Part shown: positions 12,116-23,386 of the stretch, in pieces
Position numbering within the stretch: the first letter of the stretch is position 1
Layout of the letters: every line of letters starts with the position of its first letter
Source of the DNA: Gracilaria domingensis
Taxonomy: Eukaryota; Rhodophyta; Florideophyceae; Gracilariales; Gracilariaceae
Direction: 5' to 3'
Length of the DNA: 64,000 nt
Assembly: GCA_022539475.1 (NCBI GenBank)
Contig: VCMS01000022.1
Span: forward strand, 949,301 to 1,013,300
Made by a program: the position numbers and the translations under genes
The notes under the pieces: model-generated
The model's database searches: none
The model's input: the letters and a program-made list of their open reading frames with translations, nothing else
What the model was told of the DNA's origin: nothing

Positions 12116-13257
12116 AGAGTGAAGATCATTTCTGATGAACATAACGAGAAAGCAGGGGAGTTGGGCTTTTGATATGATCTTTCTAAGGCGCATCATAACC
12201 ACTCCCCAAACCAAAATCGTTTCCATAAGAAGCTACCCCCACAAATAGAGAGGGACGCGTACCACCTTTACGACCGACTTCGCCTTCAGTATACGGATAT
12301 ATTACGGATACTGGAGGATAGATATGGCCTCAAAGTGGACAAGGAGCTCTTTCGAAAGAGACTAAAATATCTCTCTGATGCTCGCAACCGCAAGGACAAA
12401 GAAGCTTTTATACTTTACGACAATCTTTTGTAGTTACAAGCAAACAATGCTAGTAAGGCAGTGTACTGCATGACCAACGAGAACAAAAATCTTCACTACG
12501 TAGCGTGGAGTTTTGAAAAGTGGATACTCGACTATCAGCAGTATGGTTTAGTTCCGGGAGTTTCGGTAGATCGCAAGACCGTGGCGAATCGCTTCGTAAT
12601 ACCGCTCTTTACGATAAACGGCCGAGACAACTATGGACACGTCACTACATTCTTTATGGTGTTCTTACTGGACGAGACAACCGAAAGCTTTACCTGGATC
12701 CTCACCAAATTCAAAGAATGCGTGAAAGTATCTCCCTTGTGTGTTGTTCTCGATCAAAGCCAGGCTTATCTCGCCGCACTCCGCACAGTATTGCTCACGT
12801 CGTACCTCACATTTGACGACTGGCACCTTAACCAGAACCAGGGCACAAATGTTTCACGGTGGTGTGCTAAGATTAATCGCAGTAATTGGAACGATCAAAT
12901 GCAGACCGAACTGTATGGATTGATAGAAAGTTCTTTAATTGAGATCTTCACAAGAACGTCTGTCTCTTGCAGATGCTAGTTTTTGGCGAGGGTCGTGCAA
13001 AAATTGGCAAGGGTCGTCCAGTAAATTTTTTGAAAAAATATCGAGATCAATTATTTCAAAATTTGGAGATAAATGCTTGGGTCGTCCAGAATCGCTGTGC
13101 AGTAAATACTGGTGGGTTTTCCACTCATGCTAGCTCTTTAGTCGAGGGCTACCTGAACGGTATTTCGCGAAGTCTAGGTTCAGTTTCCATTAAGGTGCAC
13201 ATTAAACGATACCTTCTGCGGAATGATACCCTGCAACGCATGGAATACTGGTGCTAG
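12116..13257 (+). pseudogene. MULE transposase core (DDE), decayed
   Basis: The same frame continues through stops at 12113 (TAG), about 12170 (TGA) and about 12433 (TAG) into the MULE catalytic domain: VANRFVIPLFTINGRDNYGH, then ETTESFTWIL, then a second acidic position in CVVLDQSQAYLAAL and a WHLNQN motif. These match the order of the MULE transposase family. After 12979 the product moves to another frame (12967-13257), with the downstream helical region THASSLVEGYLNGISRSLG. A short duplication of GGGTCGT(G/C)CA occurs at the shift. The terminal SWIM finger is not seen here; a related C-terminal half lies at 25370-27864. Confidence 0.8.
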
Positions 13258-13387
13258 TACAGATGATGCCCATTATGAAATCATACCGTTTTACTCGTAT
13301 CTATTCTTCTATCGACCGCTTTTCCTAACCATTACTTCGCTATATTACATGTACCATTTCCCCATGATGGAGCCAGTGTAGGCGCAA

Positions 13388-13565
13388 TCTGCGGCAGATG
13401 CCGCAGACTGCACCTCCACCATAGTGCGGTATCGGTAGAACAAATACGCACTCCGAGAGCATAAGGCGCGTAGCTCCTCATCCTCTCGTTTCCTCATGTA
13501 GGGAACCATGCCCAGATGCATGGTTCCCTACTTGAGGAACCTGCACCTGCAACTCGTGAGCTACG
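13388..13565. repeat. Nested inverted repeats at the MULE 3' end
   Basis: 13388-13407 is an 8-bp perfect hairpin around AGAT (TCTGCGGC/GCCGCAGA). 13488-13540 is a hairpin with about 22-bp arms and an 8-base loop, with one mismatch (CCTCATG against CTTGAGG). Outside it, CGTAGCTC (13469-13476) pairs with GAGCTACG (13558-13565). This may be a terminal structure of the transposon or a separate foldback element. Confidence 0.65.
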
Positions 13566-14374
13566 TACGCATCAAAAGTCATTTACCTGTATACGAAAGC
13601 AGAAAGTATCCATAAGTTAGTCAATGCTCCGTTGGATACATTTGAAATGCGATGGAACGTACCATTGATAGAGCAAAACAGAAACGTTGCGCTAGAAAAG
13701 TCGAGGGACCTAGTAACTCGCAAAAGTAACCCAAGGCCTTTTTCCTGCCGTTTACATGTCGCAGAGCGCGAAGAGACGTGGTGAGGATTGGTTAGTCTAG
13801 AACAAAGATACGTAGAAGGATATGGAAGCACGTACGAAAAGACTGCACGGAATACATCCGTGAGATACGGATGATGTTCGCTTTATGGAGGCGTCCATTA
13901 GGCGCACATGAAGCGTACCTTATTCTCTTCCCCTCACTCTACTTCGTACCGAGTGCGAGGGCGGAGAAAGCTACGACGGAACGCCACTCGTGATCCGTGC
14001 CATCCACATCCTCGCGTTCTACTCCGGCGGAGTAGAACTCGCGGCGGTAACGGTAGGTCCGACGCCGGAGGCGCGGCGGCGGCGGCGGAGGGAAGAGATT
14101 TATTTTTCTGTGCGAGATTGGACAGGTGTACAGCGTACAACGTTGAGAAACCACAGGTTTATAACCAGTGGTAGATATTACGAGAAGTACACCCTTGTGT
14201 TGAGGTTGACGTGTACCTACGTTCCTTTTTGAACGAAAGCACGTGATTTAAACTCAAAATATATTCTCCGTTCTCAGCATGACGTCGATCTTGACTGTCG
14301 CTCGACCTCCTTTTCCCTTCGGACGACCTTCCCTTGCAGTCTTTGTCGTCGTTTCTCGTTCATTTCTTCTTCCC
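13566..14374. other. No recognisable gene; one palindrome
   Basis: No coding region recognised. A near-palindrome of 14-bp arms spans 14013-14043 around CCGGCGG. A short GCGGCGGCGG run follows at about 14077-14090. Confidence 0.4.
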
Positions 14375-15731
14375 ATGGTCTACTACTGTGCACATAAGAA
14401 GCTTGGGTGCCCCTTCGTTACTCGCCGAGGAGTCTTATCTCTTCAACAGCATGTCAACCATTGCCCGTTTCGCCTGAAGCAGCGCTGGAAGACGACAATA
14501 GGCGGCCCATTCGGAGAAGCAAGCGTCTCAAGCTTTCTGCGCCCGCGCCGGCATCTACCGAAACGGTCACTGCCCCTTGTCGCCTTCCCGAGCCTCCGGT
14601 GTCCGAGGACATCGTTGACCCCACTCCGTGCGCCTCTCCCATTCCGGACACTTCGCATCGTGTTTCTTCTTCCCCGGGTCCCGCGGCACCAGAGCGAGAA
14701 CACGGAAGCAGTTCCCGCCCAGTGCCTTCTGAGGAGGCCCTCGGTGATTTGCATATGGATTATCTCACGGTTTGTCTGGCTTCAGTAGCTTCCAACTTTG
14801 GTCATCGTGATGCAGACGAGCTAATTAGGCTACTTCGGGACCCGCGATTCTCGCAAAAGCGATTCAACGAGTCCATAACAAGCTCCAAGCGCTGTACAGA
14901 ACTGAAGAACGCCATTTTCGAACGATACGCTTCAAAAGACGGTTTCAATCGAAGAACTGTCTCTCCAGAAGGATGTAAGTTCAGCGCCACTCTCTACACG
15001 AGAGACCCCGTTCACACACTTGTGAAACAGCTCCAGTTGGCTAACAACGAAAACACATTCTTCCACCCTATACCTCAGACCCATTCCACGAAAATATCTC
15101 ACCCCATGTCCGGCTCTCTCGCAAGAGACGCCGCCTCCAAACTTATGGAAATGGTCATGGGCTCTTTGGATAGAGAATAGTGTGGTACTTCCAAGAAATA
15201 AGATACAGTGAATCTTTCGTAGGTCTTCTGCAGGTATACACCGATAGGTGTTCAACAACTTTAAAGCAAACATCGGCTACCGCCTATCCTCTTCACCTCA
15301 TATTTCTCAACTTCTTCGACGAGCTACGCCGTACGTGCATCCGTGATGACCTCACAGTAGTGGCATACTTCCCTACCACACTGATCGAGGTTTCCGCATC
15401 TGAAGCAGACGCAATGCCATTCGTTTCTAGCACGTCTCTACGTAAGTCCAGGATGCAAGTCCTTTATGAATCTCTTCGTTAAATTCTGCAGCCCGTTCTA
15501 TATCTAATGCAGAAAGGTTTTCCGTTCGTTAGCGAAGACAAACTAAGTCAAGTGTGCCATCCTTTGCAAGTTTTTGTGCGGATTTTCTTGAGGCTAACAA
15601 CATTCTGTCAATTCTTCTTGGGACCAAAACGGGGAGCCCCTTTCATATATTCAAGGCCCCTCCCTCATCTTTATGCAGTAATATTCTTACCTCATTTACT
15701 GGATCCTCTCAAAAACACACCAGAGCGTTAG
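14375..15731 (+). pseudogene. Plavaka/KDZ-like DNA transposase remnant
   Basis: The ATG at 14375 starts a small zinc-finger segment (LGCPFVTRRGVLSLQQHVNHC). A frameshift near 14470 leads into a basic stretch (RRPIRRSKRLKL, a likely nuclear signal) and a Ser/Pro-rich region. The frame 14407-15180 carries LYTRDPVHTLVKQLQLANNE and ISHPMSG. After a one-base overlap the next frame (15180-15482) gives SESFVGLLQVYTDRCSTTLK, YPLHLIFLNF and TVVAYFPT. This series matches, in order, the transposase family annotated in fungi and animals as Plavaka and in the KDZ (Kyakuja-Dileera-Zisupton) group. ILSILLGTKTGSPFH near 15610 fits its next block. At least two frameshifts and a stop make it inactive. The family name is a recollection from motif order. 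Confidence 0.6.
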
Positions 15732-17640
15732 AAATACATACTAATTTATTCTAGAATATGCCAATAAAGACGACGCAGGAAGAAGTATATGTCCTACGAC
15801 GGAGAGAATATCCCAGGCGGATACTCTCAAGCGTTCTGATTACATATCTCTTATTCTGTCGTTCATCGCAACCACCTTGACCGTAGGATTGATCCAGAGG
15901 TTGTTTCTATGCAGTATGTTGGGAACAAGGAGAGCTCCATTCGAACAGTTACGCAACTTGCATCTCGGCATATTGAAGCTGATTAATACTCCACAAAATC
16001 TAGAACCTGTAGTTAGAGACCCTAAGCACCGCAATAGAATTATCCGCGTCATATCCATTTCGAACGATACGTACTCAACTCCTCAACTTCACAAACGCAA
16101 ATCTGTCCCCCATGCAATGCAATTTTTCTGCCAGAGGTTTGTATCTAGATTTTTCCACGCCGAAGAGAGGCAGGTCACTGAATGGAACCTTCACCAAAGT
16201 AGATCTCCTTGGAATGATGGAAGCCAAAGGATAAAAAGACCTTGACATGTTTTTTCTTTCATGACGGAAGTCTTCAAAATATGATGGGGAGCGCCGGATA
16301 CGGCCCCGATGAGAACAATTCTCTGTCAGTACTCAGATGCTGCTTGGACTATTTAAAGATGCAATCGTGACGCATGATGTAATCAAATCTCTATTCCGTC
16401 TCTTCGATCGCAGATTGAAGCTTTTAAGCGCCCTTCGACAAAGACGTCGGCTGCAATTCAAAGCTCCAGACGTAGAACTCTGAAGTTCTATCACGGCTCT
16501 TGCAGAAGAAGAACTAACACCATTGGGTGCATGTGACGGCATCTCCACAACAGTTTGACTTATGCCTTCTATTGTATTGTTGATGACTGGCCTTGGTAAC
16601 GGAAGAAAAATTGATACGATTTCAACATTGGAACTATTGTCATGTGCTACGAGCTGAAGTAAGCCGGGCTGAACGGTTTTCATGAGCACCATCTGTTTTG
16701 CTTTCAACTACGACTCTCGTCACCTTTTCCTTCCATAGAGTTTTAGGCTGAATGAATTGAGCATATTCGAGCTATTGCAGCCCCCGTTTTCTATACCGCT
16801 GAGAATAATAGAGTAGGTAGCCAATCAGGACTCTATTTAGTTCTTTTTCGTGTTCCGCAGAGAGCTCCACTACCCCTATAAATCTGGTATTCTATGGTCG
16901 TTGAAGGCTTTCATCGCTGATTGCCGGCATGTTTGAACGAACCAATTAAATTTAGATATATGCAAGAAACGCCAGAGCCAGAGCGCTGATGCTATAGGAT
17001 AATACCTCATCTTCATCATCGGTAGAATTTGTATCTTCACCGGAAACAATGGTGGTGAGTATTTAAGTAACCAACTACTGTCGTCACTGTGGTTTGCTGC
17101 AGGTAATCCCGGTGCATTATCATTCTTGTGCGTGCGGGTCTGGGCGCGCTTTTTGATTTCCTTTCTTCGCTGCTTTGAGCAGTATAAATAGTGAACTGTG
17201 CCAGTACGTACAAAAATTGTAGCGAACACAAGTTTATGTATTGTGTTACTAGTTGAGGAACAATTGGATGATAGAGACGAGTTGGAGCTTGCCTAATGGA
17301 TGTTTAATTAGCTGGTAAGAAAAGGATTGCAAGGAATTGAGAATAGTGGGTTTTGGGATATGTTGGAATGCTGAAAAGTGAAATGAAAATGTGCGCGCGA
17401 TAGGGTTTTTTTTACTTGATTTATAGTTATGAAAGCAATAATAGCGCTCGCCAGTCGTGCGTTTTGAAGCGCTTCTAATACTCAAGGTACATTTTCATTC
17501 ATGTACAGCCCTTTGCCTCAGCGCCAATCTACGTGAAAAGCGGTGCCAACGTGTTAGTGGGCTGGTGCATCGTAATCAGTGCGAGAAGTGTCCATGAAGG
17601 TGTTTTGGGAGGTCTCGGCATGATGCCAAAATGGGGCCAG
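15732..17640. other. Decayed continuation of the transposon, then unassigned sequence
   Basis: 15850-16240 keeps stretches that read like protein in the plus frame (for example ESSIRTVTQLASRHIEA) but with many stops, so the KDZ-like element may extend this far. A 124-codon minus-strand frame at 16333-16707 and short ones around 16876-17231 have no recognised motif. 17230-17540 is AT-rich with nothing evident. Confidence 0.35.
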
Positions 17641-17650
17641 AACGTGTACG

Positions 17651-17980
17651 CGGGCAGGGGGGCGGGGGGGGGGGTTCGGTTGTGTCAGGGTGGCTACCCT
17701 AACACAACCGTACCCCCCCCCTCCCCCGCCCGCGGGCACGTTTTGGCCAATTTTTTGAGAAATGTGCGATTTTATGCCCGCAGGCGGGGGGGTCCGGTCG
17801 TGTTAGGGTACCTACCCTAACACGACCGACCCCCCCCACCCGCGGGCACGTTTTCGGCTCATTCTGGTAAGGATCACACGCCTCCCAAAACACACAACGC
17901 ACGCAGCGCCAGCCAAAAGGGAATGTGCCCGCGGGCAGGTTGGCCTAGTTGTGTTAGGGTAGCGACCCTAACACAACTTG
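17651..17980. repeat. Three G/C-tract hairpins built on TTAGGGT...ACCCTAA
   Basis: Three inverted repeats lie in tandem, with cores at 17677-17710, 17795-17828 and 17947-17978. Each has an arm of the form GTTGTGTTAGGGT facing ACCCTAACACAAC. The first two are enclosed by long G runs on the left and C runs on the right, and CCCGCGGGCACGTTTT or its relatives border the units. The second core is a near-perfect 34-bp palindrome. They look like three copies of a small foldback element able to form G-quadruplexes as well as cruciforms. Confidence 0.8.
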
Positions 17981-18012
17981 TTTTCGCTCGCTGCCAGTAC
18001 GACAGAATGACA

Positions 18013-19215
18013 TTATGACATGTCGGACGACGGCGCGTGAAAGTTGCGGCACCACGTCCGCAAGCCCACGCGCTGCCTGGTGCAGAGGCACACTAAGAAC
18101 GTGTGGCACTGTACCATGAGCACTGTCACTTCCCTGTCGCTCTTCCTGTCAAGTACACGACTTTCTGATGCGCCTCGTATGAACTCGTGAAAGCCTTCGT
18201 AGTCGCGTATCACATCGAAACCGATCTGTGCAGGGGCTGGGACAATAATGCTTGCTTCAACCTGACGAGCGCCGCCATCACAGGCCCGCAGTCGTAGGCG
18301 CGGCGTGATTTGATCCATCATGGACGGAAGTGCAATTCGTAAATACAACTGCTCCCTTCGTCCAGGTATGGTGTTATGACTTAGTACAATTTGACCGTCG
18401 CGTCTAGCTGAGAGATAACCTTTTTGAGTTCGCAGCGTCACGAGTTCGTCATCTGCGACAATCTCCACATCAACACGTTCTGCGCCGTGATGAGAGTGGG
18501 ATCCATTCAGTGAATTTTCGGCATCCTTGCTGTTGAAATCTGGGGCGACGATCAGCTTGTCGAGCTGTTCGGTGAAGCCAAGATACAAGCCTCTCGAGTC
18601 GCGGATGCGCGCGGAGCGAGTTGGGCTGTCATACTCGAGTATGAAGCCATCCCAACTAGCCTCGTTTCCGCGAGCCGAGGCGAGCGGTGTAGCAGGCTTT
18701 GATGCAAGAAACCAATCAAATGCTTTGCTTTGTACACACAAGGGACATGATCTGGTAGCCTGATAGGCCGCGGCCATGCTGAAATCTTGTGGCGGTGGTT
18801 CGTCACGGCGTTGGGTTAAAGTTGGAGGCAAAGGCACATGATTAATTAAAAAGGTCTCACAAGAAGCTACGGAGTTGGCGTACACACGGGCGCGTCTGGT
18901 GGCGAGATGCACGCTGAGATACCTGCCCCTCGTGCAAGTGAACTGCAAGTAGACCTGTGGCACGGCCTCTTCGGCGTTAGAAAGATGAATTTGAAAGACA
19001 ACGGCGGCCTTATCTGACGCCGTGAGAGTGATGACTCCGGTTTTATGGTCGACCGCCAGCCATTCGCGCGGAATTGTATCAGAGGGAGCGGCTGTGGCAA
19101 TGCGAGCTCGATCGACTAGTTGCGACTCTGGAGTGTCGAAGTGGAGAAAGAAGAGGGTGGATGAAACGTGAGGCTGCGAGGGAGACACCCAGCCCAAAGG
19201 CTCGTCTGGAAACAA
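18013..19215 (-). pseudogene. Fascin-like beta-trefoil plus START/polyketide-cyclase-like protein, 3' truncated
   Basis: A single frame of 400 codons from an ATG at 19215. Residues about 90-330 carry repeated beta-trefoil-like units: GRYLSVHLATRRARV, RDSRGLYLGFTEQLDKL and TQKGYLSARRDGQIV, of the actin-crosslinking/fascin kind. From about residue 335 a SRPBCC (COQ10/START, polyketide cyclase) domain begins with VPAPAQIGFDVIRDYEGFHE and ESRVLDR. Only the first 50 or so residues of that domain are present. The product then ends in Cys- and Arg-rich sequence unlike the family, next to the G-rich hairpins. The SRPBCC fold normally needs about 140 residues, so the gene is truncated. Its start lies 25 bp from the divergent HECT-ligase frame. 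Cellular role unknown. Confidence 0.65.
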
Positions 19216-19240
19216 GGGACTTCAACTAGAAGAATCGACC

Positions 19241-20691
19241 ATGTTCACTCTCATGGAGATCATTCGGGAACAGCCATCAATTTGCGAGACATGGACTCAG
19301 TGTGGACAGCCCTCGCTGCTCTGCAACGCGGCCCAAATCACAGAGTTTCCCGAAGTGAGGTAGGTGGTTCGATATTAAGTGCGATTGTTCAATCATACGC
19401 ACGCTAACGAGGCCTGGGCCCCGGGCTTTAGACTCATGTTCACACATTGGTTTATTACAGGAGAAAAGATAACTCGAGAAGCCCCGCCAACTCGAATATA
19501 GAAGTTAACCACTCTGATGCTGCTACTGGAGATGGGAGCAGTTCGGGCCCTCTGCGCGGATCCCAAAGGCTGCAGGAACACGGAGAGTGTAGTAGAGCTC
19601 CTGGACGACAGAGCGCTCGTCGAGATAATGCTGAAGCTTCGGGGGAAGTACTGGCAGATATAATGCTGTCAGACAAACTTATCCTTTCACCTCACAAGCT
19701 ATCGGCGACTGGTTTAGTGCCATCTGTAGCATTGCTTATGGCGGTCTTGAAGCATCTGCATTTGATATTGGAGAAGCTTAGTTCTAGTTCAACTTCTGTG
19801 AGCGCAAGCACTGTCGCTTCTGGTGACTTTGCCACTGATCTCTCTTTCCTTTTGGAAGACCCCAAAGTACATTTTGTGAGCCACAAATTGACTGCTATGG
19901 TGACTAGACAGTTGTCTGGTACTATTGCGTTGTGTGGAGGGATTGTACTGGTTTGTTGCTTCACAGTAGCGAGGGAATCGTCATTTCTAATCCCGTTGGA
20001 TATAATAAGAACGCTGTTTCAGTCAACGTCTCTGGGCGTTTTGCGAGCGCTTCATTTGTTGCAGACGAGCAACGAAATGTCAGGGGTTGCGACTCACTGA
20101 TCTTCTCGAGACCATCGTGAAAGGAAAACGAGGATAGGGCGTATTGAACGCCAAAAGGTTCGAATAAACCGCGACCGAATCCTCGAATCTGCGATCAAAG
20201 TGAGGAACATGTATTGCTCTCATGGCACAGTGCTGGAGGTCGAATACTTCAACGAGGCTAGTACAGGATTGGGACCTACTCTTGAGTTTTACACTCTTCC
20301 CTCGAGAGAAATTCAGATTGTATATCTGAAGCTTTGGAGAAGTAGCAGTTCGCAGACAATCAAGACGAAGGCGGACTCGGAAGCGGCATCACACTTCATT
20401 CATCACATTCGAGATACTATCTCGAACTGGGAGGTTAACATTAGTAATGTTCACGTTCCAGTTCGTCAGTCCTCTACACGACGAAGAAGTCGAAGGCTGA
20501 GCAAATTGCATCCCCGTCTAACAATTGTGCGACGTACCCCGAAAAGTGGGCACTCTCTGGACCAGTGTTTACCAACCGTGATGACTTGCCCGAATTATTT
20601 CAAACTCGCGGAGTATAGTTCTTATGAGATTAAGAAGAAGCAGGTGGTTTACGCTGTTCATGAAGGACAGAGGTCGTTCCATCCTTCGTAG
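19241..20691 (+). pseudogene. UPL3: UPL3/TRIP12-type HECT E3 ubiquitin ligase, truncated and internally deleted
   Basis: Only the C-terminal part of a family of about 1500-2000 residues is present. A 119-nt exon precedes a candidate GT-AG intron (19360-19460), after which one frame runs on. It includes the conserved region before HECT (KLTAMVTRQLSGTIALCGG, SFLIPLDIIRTLFQSTSLG) and the HECT opening (RILESAIKVRNMY, VLEVEYFNEASTGLGPTLEF). The HECT end is also there, with the catalytic Cys in LPTVMTCPNYFKLAEYSS and the family terminus EGQRSFHPS. A TGA interrupts the frame at 20098-20100. Between LKLWRSS and LHPRLTIVRR roughly 230 residues of HECT, most of the E2-binding N-lobe, are missing. It cannot act as a ligase. 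Confidence 0.88.
19360..19460 (+). other. Candidate 101-nt GT-AG intron in the HECT gene
   Basis: It begins GTAGGT and ends TTTATTACAG, with GCTAAC upstream as a possible branch site. Splicing joins the two coding segments in phase (GTG-AG|G-AGA). Confidence 0.55.
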
Positions 20692-20781
20692 AGTGTTTCT
20701 TAAGTTAACGCTAGACGACGGACAAAGAGCCCGCAAAGAGTAAAGCTTTTTTTTCGTACAAAAATTGGTTTACCGAGCACA

Positions 20782-22389
<1,608 letters not shown>

Positions 22390-22537
22390 TTAGGCGGTCA
22401 TGGTGTGAATTGGATGAGAAAGAATGTCGTCGACATTGAGCGAGCGCGGGAAATTGATAAAGTGTGTCGTGAAAATGTTTACAAATCAGAAATGAGCTAC
22501 AGGCGCACGGCAGCCACGATGCAGCGATAAGCGATCA

Positions 22538-23386
22538 TCAGTTCGGTGCAAAGCCGCCGTGTCCCATGAGAAGCTCCAGAATGGTGGCCGACAGCGCCAC
22601 GGCCACGTTGTCATCGCTTCCAATCTCGTCCGCCACCAGCTCCGCGCCTGTGCTCACCAACGCAATCAGCGCAACCAAGGTGAAGGTACCTGTGCCCGGC
22701 ACAACTGCCGTTTCCAAGCACAAAAACCAGCGCAGCAACGCGATGAAGCTGGTCGAAGCGCCCAGCACAAACGCGATGCTGCCGGCCACACTCTTTTCGC
22801 CTCTAGGCCAATTTGTGGACTGTACTCGGCATCTAATTACCTCCGCAAACCCCTCGCCCATGCACATGCTCGCCACGGCAACCGCTGGGGCTGACGTGCA
22901 GAACAGAAAGAGCGTGAGCAGCAGCAGCGTCACACTGTAAATCAGCGGTCCGTGTAGAGCCTCAGGCGGGCTTCCTTCTCTTTCCAACGCGCGCGACAGC
23001 TTTCTCGCGGAGGTGGCCGACGACAAGCCCGAAACTACAAGCGCAGCGTAGAACAGCAGCAGCACGCAGGCGGGACACGGACGCGCGTTGGTGATCGCGT
23101 TATACACTGGCCACAACGCAAGGAAAGCCGGCCCGCATCTGATGCGTATAATCTTCCTCGTCGTGCGCGAGAAAAACAGCCAAAGCGCTGTTACCCGTTG
23201 CCAGACGCCCAGTCACAGGGTGACGGCGCTGACGATTGCTAGTGTGAGCAGCGCGTCGCGCGACGCGTCGGTTAGCGCCAGCAGCATGAGCGGTCGCGCC
23301 GCACTGCAGGCAAGCGCGGCATGCGGTGCGGTGGAGAATAAGGGTGATGCGACGGAGAGCGTGCGTGGCGGCGTGGTATTGGCTGG
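22538..23386 (-). pseudogene. VTE5: Phytol kinase-like (VTE5/FOLK family) membrane protein, interrupted
   Basis: A polytopic membrane protein of the phytol/farnesol kinase family, which salvages phytol from chlorophyll for tocopherol and fatty-acid phytyl esters in plastids. The open part (22538-23116) has several hydrophobic helices around FLALWPVYN, LIYSVTLLLLTLFLF and SMCMGEGFAEVIRCR, the last matching the CGDGxADxxGRR motif with changed residues. The frame continues upstream (RKIIRIRCGP, family form RKLxH) to a TGA at 23213-23215 and beyond it to 23386, where another stop appears. The native start is therefore unclear. The motif changes (Gly-Asp replaced by Gly-Glu, Gly-Arg by Cys-Arg) agree with loss of function. 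It lies 148 bp from the desaturase, in the same orientation. Confidence 0.68.

Noticed and set aside
17677-17978. Internal telomere tract, because of TTAGGG and CCCTAA words
   Set aside because: The words occur once per hairpin arm and are never in tandem arrays.
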